Positions 7,748 to 16,227 of a stretch of DNA of 37,043 nucleotides are shown here, piece after piece (positions within the stretch are counted from its first letter, which is position 1; each line of letters begins with the position of its first letter). The position numbers and the translations under genes were made by a program. The notes beneath the pieces are model-generated. The model was given only the letters and a program-made list of their open reading frames with translations, did not search any database and had not been told where the DNA came from. Source of the DNA: an uncultured Lachnospiraceae bacterium (lineage in GTDB: Bacteria; Bacillota; Clostridia; Lachnospirales; Lachnospiraceae); assembly GCA_910578715.1 (NCBI GenBank), contig CAJTRL010000035.1, positions 1 to 37,043 on the forward strand. Direction: 5' to 3'.

Positions 7748-9385
7748 ATGGCAGGTATACCTGTGAACAACAACCTGAATGCGTTTGGCCATGCGGTGAA
7801 CAGGAATGCAGGCGTCCAGGGAAGCCAGTCCGCGCCATATGGCAGTGCATCCAATGCGGCAAAACAGGAAGATGCGTTAAAGGACAGCTTCGATTCGGTC
7901 ATGAGCCGTGTCAATTCCCAGACGAAGAGCCCTTCGGCAGTACAGAATGAAAGCCGGAAGAACGCATCGGCACAGACCGATGCCAGGACAGCGCCGTCAG
8001 CAAAGACCTCTGTCGGAAGCCGTACAATGGCATCCAATGCGACAGCCGAAAGTGTAAAGCAAGATACGGTCAGGAGTGAAAAAGCGGTGGATGCGGAAGA
8101 TGGCAAATCCGTAGAAACCGGAGCGGACGACAAGAACGTTGAAACCAAAGCAGCGGATGCTGAACAGGGCGGCAAAGCGGCAGAAAACAATGGCGTGGAA
8201 GAAGACTCTGTGGAAGAAACGACGGAAAACGCTGTTTCCGGGGAGCAGAAAGAAGCCATAACAGAAGCGGGTGAGAAACTTGTGGAAGACATTGCGGAAG
8301 AAATGGGCGTGACACCGGAGGAAGTGCTGGAAGTCATGGCAATGCTGGGACTTAATGTGGCACAGCTGTTTGACCCCGATAATATGAAGCAGCTTCTGGT
8401 GGCGATTTCCGGCAATGAGGACCCGCTTTCCATCATAACCGACGGGGAACTTTATTCCCATCTTCAGAATCTTCTGAATACGGTATCGGAAAGCCTTGAC
8501 GGATTACAGACAGAACTTGAGCTTCCCGAAGAAGAGCTGAAAGCCCTGATTGCCCGGATGACTGAGGCGGAAAAAATGCCTGGAACAGTGGAAACAGAAA
8601 ATCTGACAGCTGTGGCGGAACCGGAAGAAACGCAGACGCCGGAAGGCATGAAAGATTATGCGGTGACGGTGCACAGAGATGGTGAAGAAGTGAAGGTGAA
8701 AGTACAGGTGGAAGACGGCGGGGCGAATAAGAGCGTCCGCGAAGAAGTAACACAGACTTCCGAAGTACAGAACCGGAACGAAGCCGGAACGGGCAGCAGA
8801 GATTCCTTTGAAGAAAACAGAGGAGAGGGGAATACGCAGAATCATTTTGTGATGCAGACACCCGTCGAACAGCCCGTTTTGAATGAAACGGCAGTTGAGC
8901 AGACTGCTATGGAGCGTTTTACCAGCACGGAAGACATCATGAATCAGATTACGGAGTATATCAAAATCAATCTGAAAAGCGATGTACAGGAAATGGAACT
9001 GCAGCTCCATCCGGCGAGCCTGGGAAGCGTCAACGTACAGATTGCGTCGAGAGACGGCGTGATTACGGCACAGTTCACGGCGCAGAATGAAACGGTCAAG
9101 GCGGCGATTGAAAGCCAGCTGGTACAGCTGCGGACACAGTTCGAAGAACAGGGCATTAAAGTGGATGCGGTGGAAGTTACCGTAGCGAATTATCGGTTTG
9201 AGCAGAACTTTTCCGGAAAAGAAGAAAATCCGGGAGATGGAAGCAAAAACGGCAAAAAAGGTCCAAGAAGAATCAATCTGAACGATATGAGTCTGGAAGA
9301 GCTTCCCGAAGAGATGGAAGATTCCGAAAGAATCGCGGCAGAAATGATGGCAAGAAACGGCAATACGGTAGATTACACGGCATAA
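7748..9385 (+). CDS. fliK: Flagellar hook-length control protein FliK
   Basis: FliK is a secreted molecular ruler that measures the hook and switches export specificity through FlhB. The product is 545 aa. Residues 1-390 are low-complexity, rich in Ala, Glu, Thr and Ser and without cysteine, as expected of the stretched ruler part. The C-terminal Flg_hook domain (about 395-490) contains MELQLHPASLGSVNVQI and later QLRTQFEEQGIKVDAVEV, which are diagnostic. The strong site GGAGG at 7736-7740 precedes ATG 7748. It lies between ylxF and flgD. Confidence 0.93.
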   Translation: MAGIPVNNNLNAFGHAVNRNAGVQGSQSAPYGSASNAAKQEDALKDSFDSVMSRVNSQTKSPSAVQNESRKNASAQTDARTAPSAKTSVGSRTMASNATAESVKQDTVRSEKAVDAEDGKSVETGADDKNVETKAADAEQGGKAAENNGVEEDSVEETTENAVSGEQKEAITEAGEKLVEDIAEEMGVTPEEVLEVMAMLGLNVAQLFDPDNMKQLLVAISGNEDPLSIITDGELYSHLQNLLNTVSESLDGLQTELELPEEELKALIARMTEAEKMPGTVETENLTAVAEPEETQTPEGMKDYAVTVHRDGEEVKVKVQVEDGGANKSVREEVTQTSEVQNRNEAGTGSRDSFEENRGEGNTQNHFVMQTPVEQPVLNETAVEQTAMERFTSTEDIMNQITEYIKINLKSDVQEMELQLHPASLGSVNVQIASRDGVITAQFTAQNETVKAAIESQLVQLRTQFEEQGIKVDAVEVTVANYRFEQNFSGKEENPGDGSKNGKKGPRRINLNDMSLEELPEEMEDSERIAAEMMARNGNTVDYTA

Positions 9386-9406
9386 AGAGTCAGAAAGGAG
9401 AAAAAA

Positions 9407-10171
9407 ATGGCAATAGCACCGATTGAAAACGGTAAACTCGTGGAAACGGCTTCTCAGGCTTCCATCAAAGAGAGCGAGAAGAAGAAAAGTAATTCCACAG
9501 TAGACAAAGACCAGTTTTTACAGCTTCTGGTAGCGCAGATGAAATATCAGGACCCGTTGGAGCCAACTTCCAATACGGAGTATATTTCCCAGTATGCGAC
9601 TTTCTCGGAATTAGAGCAGATGCAGAACATGAGCGCATCGCTTGAACTGGCGAGGGCATCCAGTCTGGTAGGTCAGACCGTACTGATGAAAGTAACGGAT
9701 TCCGCCGGAAAGACGACAACCGCACAGGGAAATGTCGATTATGTTTATTATGAGAACAACAAGGCGTTCCTTTCCATCAACGGAGAACTTTATTCGATGG
9801 ATGATTTGGACACGGTAGCAGACCCGAAATATCTGTCGGCATATTCGGCAGCGGCTGATTTCCTGAATACTTATAACAAACTTCCTATTTTACAGCTTGT
9901 TACGCTGGAAAATGAAGATACGATTAAGAAGCTGGATGAAACATACCAGAACATGTCGGATTATGAGAAGAAGTTCATCAGCGACGATTATGTTAAGGGC
10001 CTCAAGAAATATGTGGAAAAGATTGAGGAACTGAGAGCCGGCCTGAAAGAAGAAGAGGGCGACAAAACAGAAGGAACCGATACGGACGACAAGACGGAAG
10101 GAACCGATAAGACAGAGGGAACTGATAAAACAGAAGGAAACGGCCAGAGCGCAGACGCAGATAAGAAGTAA
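9407..10171 (+). CDS. flgD: Hook assembly (hook-cap) protein FlgD with repeat tail
   Basis: FlgD caps the growing hook and directs FlgE assembly. The N-terminal FlgD domain is clear: KDQFLQLLVAQMKYQDPLEP, then EYISQYATFSELEQMQNM (about residues 36-80). The usual Ig/Tudor-like C-domain is not recognisable beyond a short beta region (GQTVLMKVTDSAGK...). It is followed by a helical segment (about 165-218) and an acidic tail with four DKTEGT-type repeats (about 219-245). The length of 254 aa is at the upper end. It follows fliK by 21 nt. Confidence 0.9.
   Translation: MAIAPIENGKLVETASQASIKESEKKKSNSTVDKDQFLQLLVAQMKYQDPLEPTSNTEYISQYATFSELEQMQNMSASLELARASSLVGQTVLMKVTDSAGKTTTAQGNVDYVYYENNKAFLSINGELYSMDDLDTVADPKYLSAYSAAADFLNTYNKLPILQLVTLENEDTIKKLDETYQNMSDYEKKFISDDYVKGLKKYVEKIEELRAGLKEEEGDKTEGTDTDDKTEGTDKTEGTDKTEGNGQSADADKK
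10061..10141 (+). repeat. 18-bp coding repeat in the flgD tail (4 copies)
   Basis: Units at 10061-10078, 10088-10105, 10106-10123 and 10124-10141 encode D-K-T-E-G-T (the last ends in N). A 9-bp insert (10079-10087, DTD) separates units 1 and 2. Third-position differences among copies (for example acc/act, aaa/aag) show that the amino-acid pattern has been kept while the DNA diverged. Confidence 0.85.
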
Positions 10172-10204
10172 GGAAACGCGGCAATCTCAAGGAGGAGAAC
10201 GGTT

Positions 10205-10609
10205 ATGAAGATTCAGAATAACGGATTCCTTTCCCTGGAGCAGTTGCAGAATCAGTATCTGGGCCGGAGCAGCAGGCAGGTAAAGGAAACGCCATCGGGT
10301 GACGGACTCAGTTTTCAGGATATTTTATCCCGGAAAACGGAGAGACCGCAGACGACGGAAGTAAGGTTTTCCAAGCATGCGGCGGGCAGACTGGCGGACA
10401 GACATATTGAACTGACAGAGGAACAGGTAGAACGCCTGAATCTGGGTGCAGCGAAAGCCGGTGCGAAAGGAATTAATGAATCACTGGTCATTGTCGATTC
10501 TTTTGCGTTTATCGTGAATGTACCGAATCAGACGGTCATCACGGCAATGGAACGGACAGAGGCAGATGAAAACGTATTTACAAACATTGATGGAGCCGTT
10601 ATTATTTAG
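10205..10609 (+). CDS. Small conserved flagellar operon protein (TIGR02530-like)
   Basis: This 134-aa protein lies between flgD and flgE. After a variable N-terminus it carries the family core: RFSKHAAGRLADRHIELTEE, then VERLNLGAAKAGAKGINESL, and an IVNVPNQTVITAMERTE beta-rich end finishing FTNIDGAVII. This matches my recollection of the TIGR02530 'flagellar operon protein' family seen next to flgD/flgE in Firmicutes, whose biochemical role is not established. There is no signal or membrane segment. AAGGAGGAG precedes ATG 10205. Family assignment is from memory of the motif and from position. Confidence 0.8.
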   Translation: MKIQNNGFLSLEQLQNQYLGRSSRQVKETPSGDGLSFQDILSRKTERPQTTEVRFSKHAAGRLADRHIELTEEQVERLNLGAAKAGAKGINESLVIVDSFAFIVNVPNQTVITAMERTEADENVFTNIDGAVII

Positions 10610-10619
10610 CCGGACCTTT

Positions 10620-10654
10620 AAGGAGGCTTACGTTCCTGACTGACAGAAGGAACG
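10620..10654 (+). promoter_or_regulatory. Orphan Shine-Dalgarno and stem-loop before flgE
   Basis: AAGGAGG at 10620-10626 has no ATG, GTG or TTG at usable distance. It is followed by CGTTCCT (10631-10637) pairing with AGGAACG (10648-10654) around a 10-nt loop. The functional flgE site is a second AAGGAGG at 10676-10682. There is no U-tract, so it is not an intrinsic terminator. Confidence 0.5.
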
Positions 10655-10691
10655 AACGGCACATGACAGTATTTCAAGGAGGTCATTCATT

Positions 10692-12701
10692 ATGATGAGG
10701 TCACTTTTCTCTGGTGTAGCGGGCTTAAAAGTACACCAGACAAGAATGGATGTTATCGGTAATAACATCGCAAACGTAAACACAACGTCTTATAAATCAC
10801 AGTCCATGGTATTCAGTGATTTGCTTTACCAGACAACACAGGCAGCTTCCGGCGCCAATGCCGCGACGGGCAGAGGCGGTATCAACGCCAGACAGATTGG
10901 TCTCGGCGCAAAGACCGGAGCGATTTCCACAGCCATTGCAACACAGGGTTCGGCACAGTCCACCAACAATCCGTGGGATATCATGATTACGGGAGATGCG
11001 TTTTTCGTTGTCAGCAACGGCGCTCAGAACTTTTTCACAAGAGACGGTTCTTTCACGGTAGACGGCGCTGGAAATCTGGTTATGTCTTCCACCGGTTATA
11101 CCGTTATGGGATGGCAGGTTGACCCTCAGACAGGAGATATCTATCCCGATACCGTATCGGCTCTGAAAGTCATGCACGAAGACAATCTGACTTATCCGCC
11201 GGAATCCACCACACGGGCTTATATGTCGGGTATTGTGGATAAATATGATTCCGCGTTAAGCAGCACGAAGGGAAGGGTGGTAACACTGTCCTTCTTCGAC
11301 CAGCAGGGCTATTCTTATACGGCGAAATTCAGCATTCACAGTCTCGGCAGCGCCGGACAGTATTATGTACAGCTTGATGATATTTTAAATTCCAACTCCC
11401 AGTCTCTTGTGGAGGAATTTGGGTTAAGCAATATCAATGAAATTGCGACTTTCGGCGAACAGCAGACAGTTGAAGTGACCAGTCTGTATCAGCTGCTGGA
11501 GACGGCAGAATATGATAAGGCGACTGATACCTATAATATGAAATATGTGCCGGCGAATATTCTGGATGGATATGCGACGAATCAGCTGATTAATGCGGCA
11601 TCCAATGTCAAGCTGAATTTGAAGGACGGAGATAAGGTAACTGTGGGTGGTGATGTTACTGCTGAAGGAACCGTTACATTATCCAAGAAGGAGCTGCAGG
11701 CAGAAAACTTTAACCTGATTTATGCAGTTGACCCGGATTCAGCAACGGGAGAATACTGTTATTGGGGAAGGGATGATGCCGGAAAGACTGTAAAATTGGA
11801 CCCGGCGGATTTGGATGCCTGGACAGCGGCTCTGGAGAAATCTTTCCCCGGCGTTGATGTGACGAAAATTGAGGTGAAATCCGATGGTTCTGTAGAAATG
11901 GACTTCCAGCAGACATTCAAGGCTACAAAAGATGGAACATATAATGAGAACGATAATTATTTCGTAGGTGAAAAAATCAATGACCGGCTGGAAGCATACG
12001 GCCTTGCGAATACGGATGATACGGAATATACCATTCAGTCAGTTGCGCCCGACGGCCAGGCACAGATTACCAAGAAATTCACCTATACGGGAAACAAGCT
12101 GGTGTATGATACGGAGAAGGGCCTTTTTAACTACATCGGTTCCCCGGGGAACGATTCCGCATTCCTGAATTTCAATACCACCGCGACGTCCAGACAGGGT
12201 GAAGTCATCGACCTGACGCGCTTTACGAACATTGACATCGACTTCTCCTTATCCAAGAACTATACCAACGGCGGCACGTCCACCGCGGGTATGTTAAGCG
12301 GCGACAAGGGCGGAGACAACATCGGAACCGGCCGGGCTCCGGGTGAAATGACAGGTATCGAAATCGCACAGGACGGCAAGATTACGGCTTATTATGATAA
12401 CAGCTGTTCCAAGCTGCTCGGCCAGATTGCGGTTGCGAATTTTGCGAACGCTTCCGGTCTTTCCAAACAGGGCGATAACCTGTATTCGGCAACGGCGAAC
12501 TCCGGCGAGTTTGACGGTATCGGAAATGATATCACGGAAAATGACGGCTACATGACCAGCGGCGTCCTGGAGATGAGTAACGTTGACCTGTCCCAGGAGT
12601 TTACGGAGATGATTACAACACAGCGTGGATTCCAGGCAAACAGCCGTATTATCACAACTTCAGACAGTTTATTGGAAGAACTCGTAAACCTGAAACGATA
12701 A
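10692..12701 (+). CDS. flgE: Flagellar hook protein FlgE
   Basis: FlgE polymerises into the hook, the universal joint of the flagellum. The N-terminus has MMRSLFSGVAGLKVHQTRMD followed by VIGNNIANVNTTSYK, and the C-terminus has TTQRGFQANSRIITTSDSLL, both conserved axial-protein ends. At 669 aa it is far longer than the E. coli (about 400 aa) or B. subtilis (about 264 aa) proteins. The extra sequence lies in the central surface domains (about residues 260-470). AAGGAGG at 10676-10682 supports ATG 10692; ATG 10695 is also possible. Confidence 0.95.
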   Translation: MMRSLFSGVAGLKVHQTRMDVIGNNIANVNTTSYKSQSMVFSDLLYQTTQAASGANAATGRGGINARQIGLGAKTGAISTAIATQGSAQSTNNPWDIMITGDAFFVVSNGAQNFFTRDGSFTVDGAGNLVMSSTGYTVMGWQVDPQTGDIYPDTVSALKVMHEDNLTYPPESTTRAYMSGIVDKYDSALSSTKGRVVTLSFFDQQGYSYTAKFSIHSLGSAGQYYVQLDDILNSNSQSLVEEFGLSNINEIATFGEQQTVEVTSLYQLLETAEYDKATDTYNMKYVPANILDGYATNQLINAASNVKLNLKDGDKVTVGGDVTAEGTVTLSKKELQAENFNLIYAVDPDSATGEYCYWGRDDAGKTVKLDPADLDAWTAALEKSFPGVDVTKIEVKSDGSVEMDFQQTFKATKDGTYNENDNYFVGEKINDRLEAYGLANTDDTEYTIQSVAPDGQAQITKKFTYTGNKLVYDTEKGLFNYIGSPGNDSAFLNFNTTATSRQGEVIDLTRFTNIDIDFSLSKNYTNGGTSTAGMLSGDKGGDNIGTGRAPGEMTGIEIAQDGKITAYYDNSCSKLLGQIAVANFANASGLSKQGDNLYSATANSGEFDGIGNDITENDGYMTSGVLEMSNVDLSQEFTEMITTQRGFQANSRIITTSDSLLEELVNLKR

Positions 12702-12723
12702 TTACCTGAAAATAATTCTAAAG

Positions 12724-12751
12724 GAAAGAGGAACTTTTGGGTTCCTCTTTC
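12724..12751 (+). promoter_or_regulatory. Strong intra-operonic stem-loop between flgE and swrD
   Basis: An 11-bp perfect stem, GAAAGAGGAAC (12724-12734) with GTTCCTCTTTC (12741-12751), closes a TTTTGG loop. It is followed by CGCCTG rather than a U-run, so it would not be an efficient intrinsic terminator. It may instead act as an RNA-processing or mRNA-stability element, protecting the abundant hook transcript. Confidence 0.65.
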
Positions 12752-12761
12752 GCCTGTTATG

Positions 12762-12770
12762 TGTTAGAAT
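12762..12770 (+). promoter_or_regulatory. Possible extended -10 promoter upstream of swrD-motAB
   Basis: TGTTAGAAT (12762-12770) matches an extended -10 (TGnTAnAAT). The -35 region at the correct distance (12742-12747, TTCCTC) is poor and lies inside the preceding stem-loop arm. An internal promoter for the motility module is possible but weakly supported. Confidence 0.25.
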
Positions 12771-12791
12771 AGGTAGAAGGGTGGAGTGTAA

Positions 12792-12977
12792 ATGGTTGAA
12801 GTGACGAAAATCAATGGAGTAAAGGTCCTGATTAATCCTGACTTACTGGAGCTTGTGGAGGAGACTCCCGACACGGTCCTTTCTTTTACGACGGGACGGA
12901 AAATAATTGTAAAAGAAAGTAGACAAGAAGTTAAAAATTTAGTAAAATCGTATAGAAAGGATATTTTTGCAGATTAA
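12792..12977 (+). CDS. swrD: FlbD/SwrD-family small flagellar protein
   Basis: This 61-aa protein corresponds to YlzI/SwrD of B. subtilis, which increases flagellar motor power, and belongs to the FlbD family. Recognisable features are VEVTKINGVKVLINPDLLEL, then the ETPDTVLSFTTGRKIIVKES segment and a basic C-terminal helix. There is no membrane segment. It follows flgE and directly precedes motA, which fits a stator-related role in this lineage. A GGTGGAG site lies upstream of ATG 12792. Confidence 0.88.
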   Translation: MVEVTKINGVKVLINPDLLELVEETPDTVLSFTTGRKIIVKESRQEVKNLVKSYRKDIFAD

Positions 12978-13007
12978 TGTAAATTTGTGTAAACAGGTGA
13001 TACCGAT

Positions 13008-13817
13008 ATGGATTTAGCGTCAATTTTGGGTTTGGTTATTTGTTTTGTATTGGTTGTATTTGGTATTGTATTTGATAAAACCGCAGGAATTAACTTTGGA
13101 GCGACTCTGAACTTCCTTGATGTGTCGTCTGCACTGATTACATTCGGAGGTTCTTTTTCCTGTATTCTGATGAGTAATACACTGAGCAGCTATGTACAGG
13201 GACTTAAGAGTTTTGCGCTGATATTTAAATCGTCCACGATAGATGTTCCGGAGATTATCCGGAAGATTATCGAATTGTCCAACGTGGCCCGTAAAGAGGG
13301 ACTGCTTTCTCTGGAAGAAGCGGCCGGCGATATCGATGACCCTTTCTTACAGAAGGGCATTCTGCTGGTTGTCGATGGTACGGACCCGGAACTGGTACGT
13401 GCGATTATGGAGACGGAGTTAGTCAGCGTTGAAGGACGTCATAAAGATAAAATCGGATTCTGGGAAGACCTGGGGGCGATGGGCCCGGCGTGGGGTATGA
13501 TTGGTACGCTGATTGGTCTGATTAACATGCTTCAGGCGATGGATGACCCGTCGGCAATCGGACCGGCTATGGCGGTCGCTCTGATTACGACTTTATATGG
13601 TTCCCTTCTTGCAAACTGGATTTGTGCACCGGTGGCGAGCAAATTAAAGAGCAAGAATGCCGATGAAATGATGGTGAAAGAGATTGAAATCGAGGGCCTT
13701 CTGTCGATACAGGCCGGAGAAAACCCCCGTGTTATAGAAGAAAAACTGAAGTCCTTCCTTGCGCCGAAGGACAGGGGCTCTAACGAAGAAGAAGGCGGAG
13801 GTGAAGCGAATGGCTAA
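13008..13817 (+). CDS. motA: Flagellar motor stator protein MotA
   Basis: MotA with MotB forms the ion-conducting stator. The 269-aa product has four membrane segments: about residues 5-23 and 33-52, then after a cytoplasmic loop about 150-170 and 183-205. The loop contains the conserved RKEGLLSLEE charge motif that faces FliG. The third segment shows GAMGPAWGMIGTLIGLINML. AGGTGAT lies upstream of ATG 13008. The motA 3' end overlaps the motB start by 8 nt. In B. subtilis motAB lies outside this operon, so the placement is lineage-specific. Confidence 0.96.
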   Translation: MDLASILGLVICFVLVVFGIVFDKTAGINFGATLNFLDVSSALITFGGSFSCILMSNTLSSYVQGLKSFALIFKSSTIDVPEIIRKIIELSNVARKEGLLSLEEAAGDIDDPFLQKGILLVVDGTDPELVRAIMETELVSVEGRHKDKIGFWEDLGAMGPAWGMIGTLIGLINMLQAMDDPSAIGPAMAVALITTLYGSLLANWICAPVASKLKSKNADEMMVKEIEIEGLLSIQAGENPRVIEEKLKSFLAPKDRGSNEEEGGGEANG

Positions 13818-14628
13818 AAGGAAACCTGATGAAGTAAAACCAGGTGCACCTGCGTGGCAGTCTACATTTGCTGATTTGATGAATCTTCTGCTCTGCTTCT
13901 TTGTTTTGCTGTTTTCCATGTCAACAGTCGATGCGCAGAAGTTTGAAATGATTGCGGCGTCTTTTAACCAGACTTTCAGTATTTTTACGGCCGGAGCCAC
14001 GGCCATTGGCGACGGTATCTTAATCAGTAACGGTGTAAGCCAGCTGAATGAGCTGGACCAGTATATTAACAGTACGGGTAAGATGGATAACGGCGAAGTC
14101 GTTTCGGAAGATGTGGCCGAAGCGGTAGCGGAAGCGATGGAAGAAATCGAACAGGCCCAGCTGGAGGAATCCGAGCAGATGGCCGAGATGATAGAAGAGG
14201 CCGTGGAAGAAAGAAATCTGGACGGCGATATCGACGTTGAATTTACGGCACAGTATGTACAGCTTACTCTGAAAGGTTCTCTGCTGTTTGATTCCGGAAG
14301 CACGGAATTGAAGGAAGGGGCGAAAACGGTTCTGGACCAGGTTGGAGTGATACTGGAGAGTTATGCCGGAAGCACGATTGAAATCGAAGGGCATACGGAT
14401 AATGTGCCGATGTCCGGTGCAAAATATTCTAATAATGATGAATTGAGCTCAGGACGTGCATTGTCGGTATTTAATTATCTGATAGGAACAACGAATCTTG
14501 ACCCTGCGCTTGTGAAACATTCCGGGCGCGGTGAATATATGCCGGTCGCAGACAATTCAACTGCGGAAGGCAGAACGATGAACAGAAGGGTTGAGATTAG
14601 AATATATAATTCTCTTAGTTCATACTGA
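13810..14628 (+). CDS. motB: Flagellar motor stator protein MotB
   Basis: MotB anchors the stator to peptidoglycan and carries the ion-binding aspartate. The single membrane segment follows WQSTFADLMNLLLCFF, and Asp22 is the expected ion-binding residue. A linker with a long Glu-rich helix (about 95-140) leads to a C-terminal OmpA-like domain with IEGHTDNVPM and GRTMNRRVEIRI. ATG 13810 is chosen because GGAGGTG lies 6-7 nt upstream and the usual basic N-terminus (MAKRKPDE) begins there. This gives 272 aa. Confidence 0.95.
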   Translation: MAKRKPDEVKPGAPAWQSTFADLMNLLLCFFVLLFSMSTVDAQKFEMIAASFNQTFSIFTAGATAIGDGILISNGVSQLNELDQYINSTGKMDNGEVVSEDVAEAVAEAMEEIEQAQLEESEQMAEMIEEAVEERNLDGDIDVEFTAQYVQLTLKGSLLFDSGSTELKEGAKTVLDQVGVILESYAGSTIEIEGHTDNVPMSGAKYSNNDELSSGRALSVFNYLIGTTNLDPALVKHSGRGEYMPVADNSTAEGRTMNRRVEIRIYNSLSSY

Positions 14629-14677
14629 CGACAGTCGGTAAATTGGAAGGAAAAATAAAGGGGAGGAAATATTTGCA

Positions 14678-15190
14678 ATGAAGAAGAATTTGATTTCTGT
14701 GATTATACTGGCATTGTTGATTGTAAATGTTGTTCTGACGGCCATCATGATGTTCAGTGTGACGGGGGCATCCAGGAAAACGGCGGCGCTGGTGGATAAT
14801 ATTGCGACCGCTCTCGATTTGGAACTGACCGCGCAGACAGGGGAAACGGAAACGATTGTGCCGATGGAAAATATCGAGGTATACAGCATTTCCGAATCCA
14901 TGACGATTCCGCTTAAAACGGGAGAAGATGGAGAAGACCATTACTGTCTGGTTTCCGTCAGCTTTTCAATCGATAATAAAGCGGATGGTTACAAGACCTA
15001 TACTTCCGACCTTTCCCCACAGGAAAAGCTGCTGATGGATAAGATTAATGCCGTATTCGGACAGTATACGATGGAAGAAGCAAGAGGAAACGAAGACCAG
15101 ATTAAGAAAGAAATTCTGGAAGAAGTGCAGAAGATGTTCGATTCCGAATTTATATTTGACGTTTCATTCAGCAGTATAATATACTCATAG
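14678..15190 (+). CDS. fliL: Flagellar basal body-associated protein FliL
   Basis: FliL surrounds or stabilises the MotAB stator at the basal body. The 170-aa product has an N-terminal membrane anchor (about residues 5-27) and an extracytoplasmic domain. That domain has the pattern of a beta-rich FliL domain (HYCLVSVSFSIDNKADG...) and ends in a C-terminal FDVSFSSIIYS strand. The sequence is divergent, so the call leans on architecture and the motB-fliL-fliM context. GGGGAGG (14660-14666) precedes ATG 14678. Confidence 0.85.
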   Translation: MKKNLISVIILALLIVNVVLTAIMMFSVTGASRKTAALVDNIATALDLELTAQTGETETIVPMENIEVYSISESMTIPLKTGEDGEDHYCLVSVSFSIDNKADGYKTYTSDLSPQEKLLMDKINAVFGQYTMEEARGNEDQIKKEILEEVQKMFDSEFIFDVSFSSIIYS

Positions 15191-15239
15191 CCCTATGCTT
15201 ATATATGGAACAAATACTATCACGGGGAGGTGAGTTTTC

Positions 15240-16223
15240 GTGGGCGAGGTACTGTCTCAAAGTGAAATAGATAATTTGCTCGCAGCGTTGAGCAGCGGCG
15301 AAGTGGACGCGGAGCAAATGCAGGATTCAGGCGATAAGCAGGTCAAAAACTACGATTTCAAGCGACCTACGAAATTCTCTAAAGAGCATCTCCGCACTCT
15401 GGAAATTATTTTTGAACATTATGGAAGATTGTTATCGACGAGTCTTCCGGTCTATCTGAGAAAGAACGTACAGGTAGTTGTTACGAGTTCAGAGACGGTT
15501 ATCTTTTCGGAATTTAGCAATGCGCTTTCGAATCCGCTGATTTTGGGAATTGTAGATTTTCAGCCGTTGGGTGGAACGATTCTGGTGGAGCTTGCATCGA
15601 ATCTTGGATTCGCAATGATAGACAGAATGCTCGGCGGGCATGGTGACCCGTTAGAGAAGAACAGGGAATTTTCCGAGATAGAAATGACGATTATTGAAAA
15701 AATGATGGTAATCTGTATGCAGCTTATGCGGGAACCCTGGAAAAACGTAGTGGATATCAATCCTGTTCTGGAGCGGATTGAGACGAATTCCCAGTTCGCA
15801 CAGATTATCGCACCAAATGATATGATTGCAATTGTTACGCTTAGTATCAAAATCGGTGACGTAGAAGGTCTGATGAATGTCTGTCTTCCGTTTTTTACAT
15901 TGGAAACGGTTATGGATAAACTGAATACCAAGTTCTGGTATGCAAACATGCAGGAACAGGATGAGGAAGAATATGACGAATACATTGAAGCATTATTACG
16001 GAGAGTAGATGTTCCAATCAAGGCTGTTCTGGGGAGGAGCAGAATCAGTGTGACGGATTTTGTGAATCTGCAGCTTGGCGATATCATACGGCTGGATACA
16101 AATGTGGATAATGACTTAAATGTATATGTAGGGAATATAAAGAAATTTACCGCTTTACCAGGGTCTAATAAAGATAAATATGCTGTCAGGGTAACGTCGG
16201 TATTTAGAGAGGGGGAGGAATAG
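15240..16223 (+). CDS. fliM: Flagellar motor switch protein FliM
   Basis: FliM is the C-ring switch subunit that binds CheY-P. The N-terminal peptide LSQSEIDNLLAAL is the conserved CheY-P binding segment. The middle domain includes YDFKRPTKFSKEHLRTLEII and GGTILVELASNLGFAMIDRMLGG-type sequence, with the FliG-binding GGxG near residue 134. The C-terminal SpoA/FliN-like domain ends in VTSVFREGEE. The start is GTG 15240, with GGGGAGG at 15224-15230. It is 327 aa, and fliY follows after 4 nt. Confidence 0.96.
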   Translation: MGEVLSQSEIDNLLAALSSGEVDAEQMQDSGDKQVKNYDFKRPTKFSKEHLRTLEIIFEHYGRLLSTSLPVYLRKNVQVVVTSSETVIFSEFSNALSNPLILGIVDFQPLGGTILVELASNLGFAMIDRMLGGHGDPLEKNREFSEIEMTIIEKMMVICMQLMREPWKNVVDINPVLERIETNSQFAQIIAPNDMIAIVTLSIKIGDVEGLMNVCLPFFTLETVMDKLNTKFWYANMQEQDEEEYDEYIEALLRRVDVPIKAVLGRSRISVTDFVNLQLGDIIRLDTNVDNDLNVYVGNIKKFTALPGSNKDKYAVRVTSVFREGEE

Positions 16224-16227
16224 AAGC

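Noticed and set aside
10663..10695. Ten-codon open frame overlapping the flgE start
   Set aside because: It has no ribosome site of its own and contains the flgE Shine-Dalgarno; chance is the simplest explanation.
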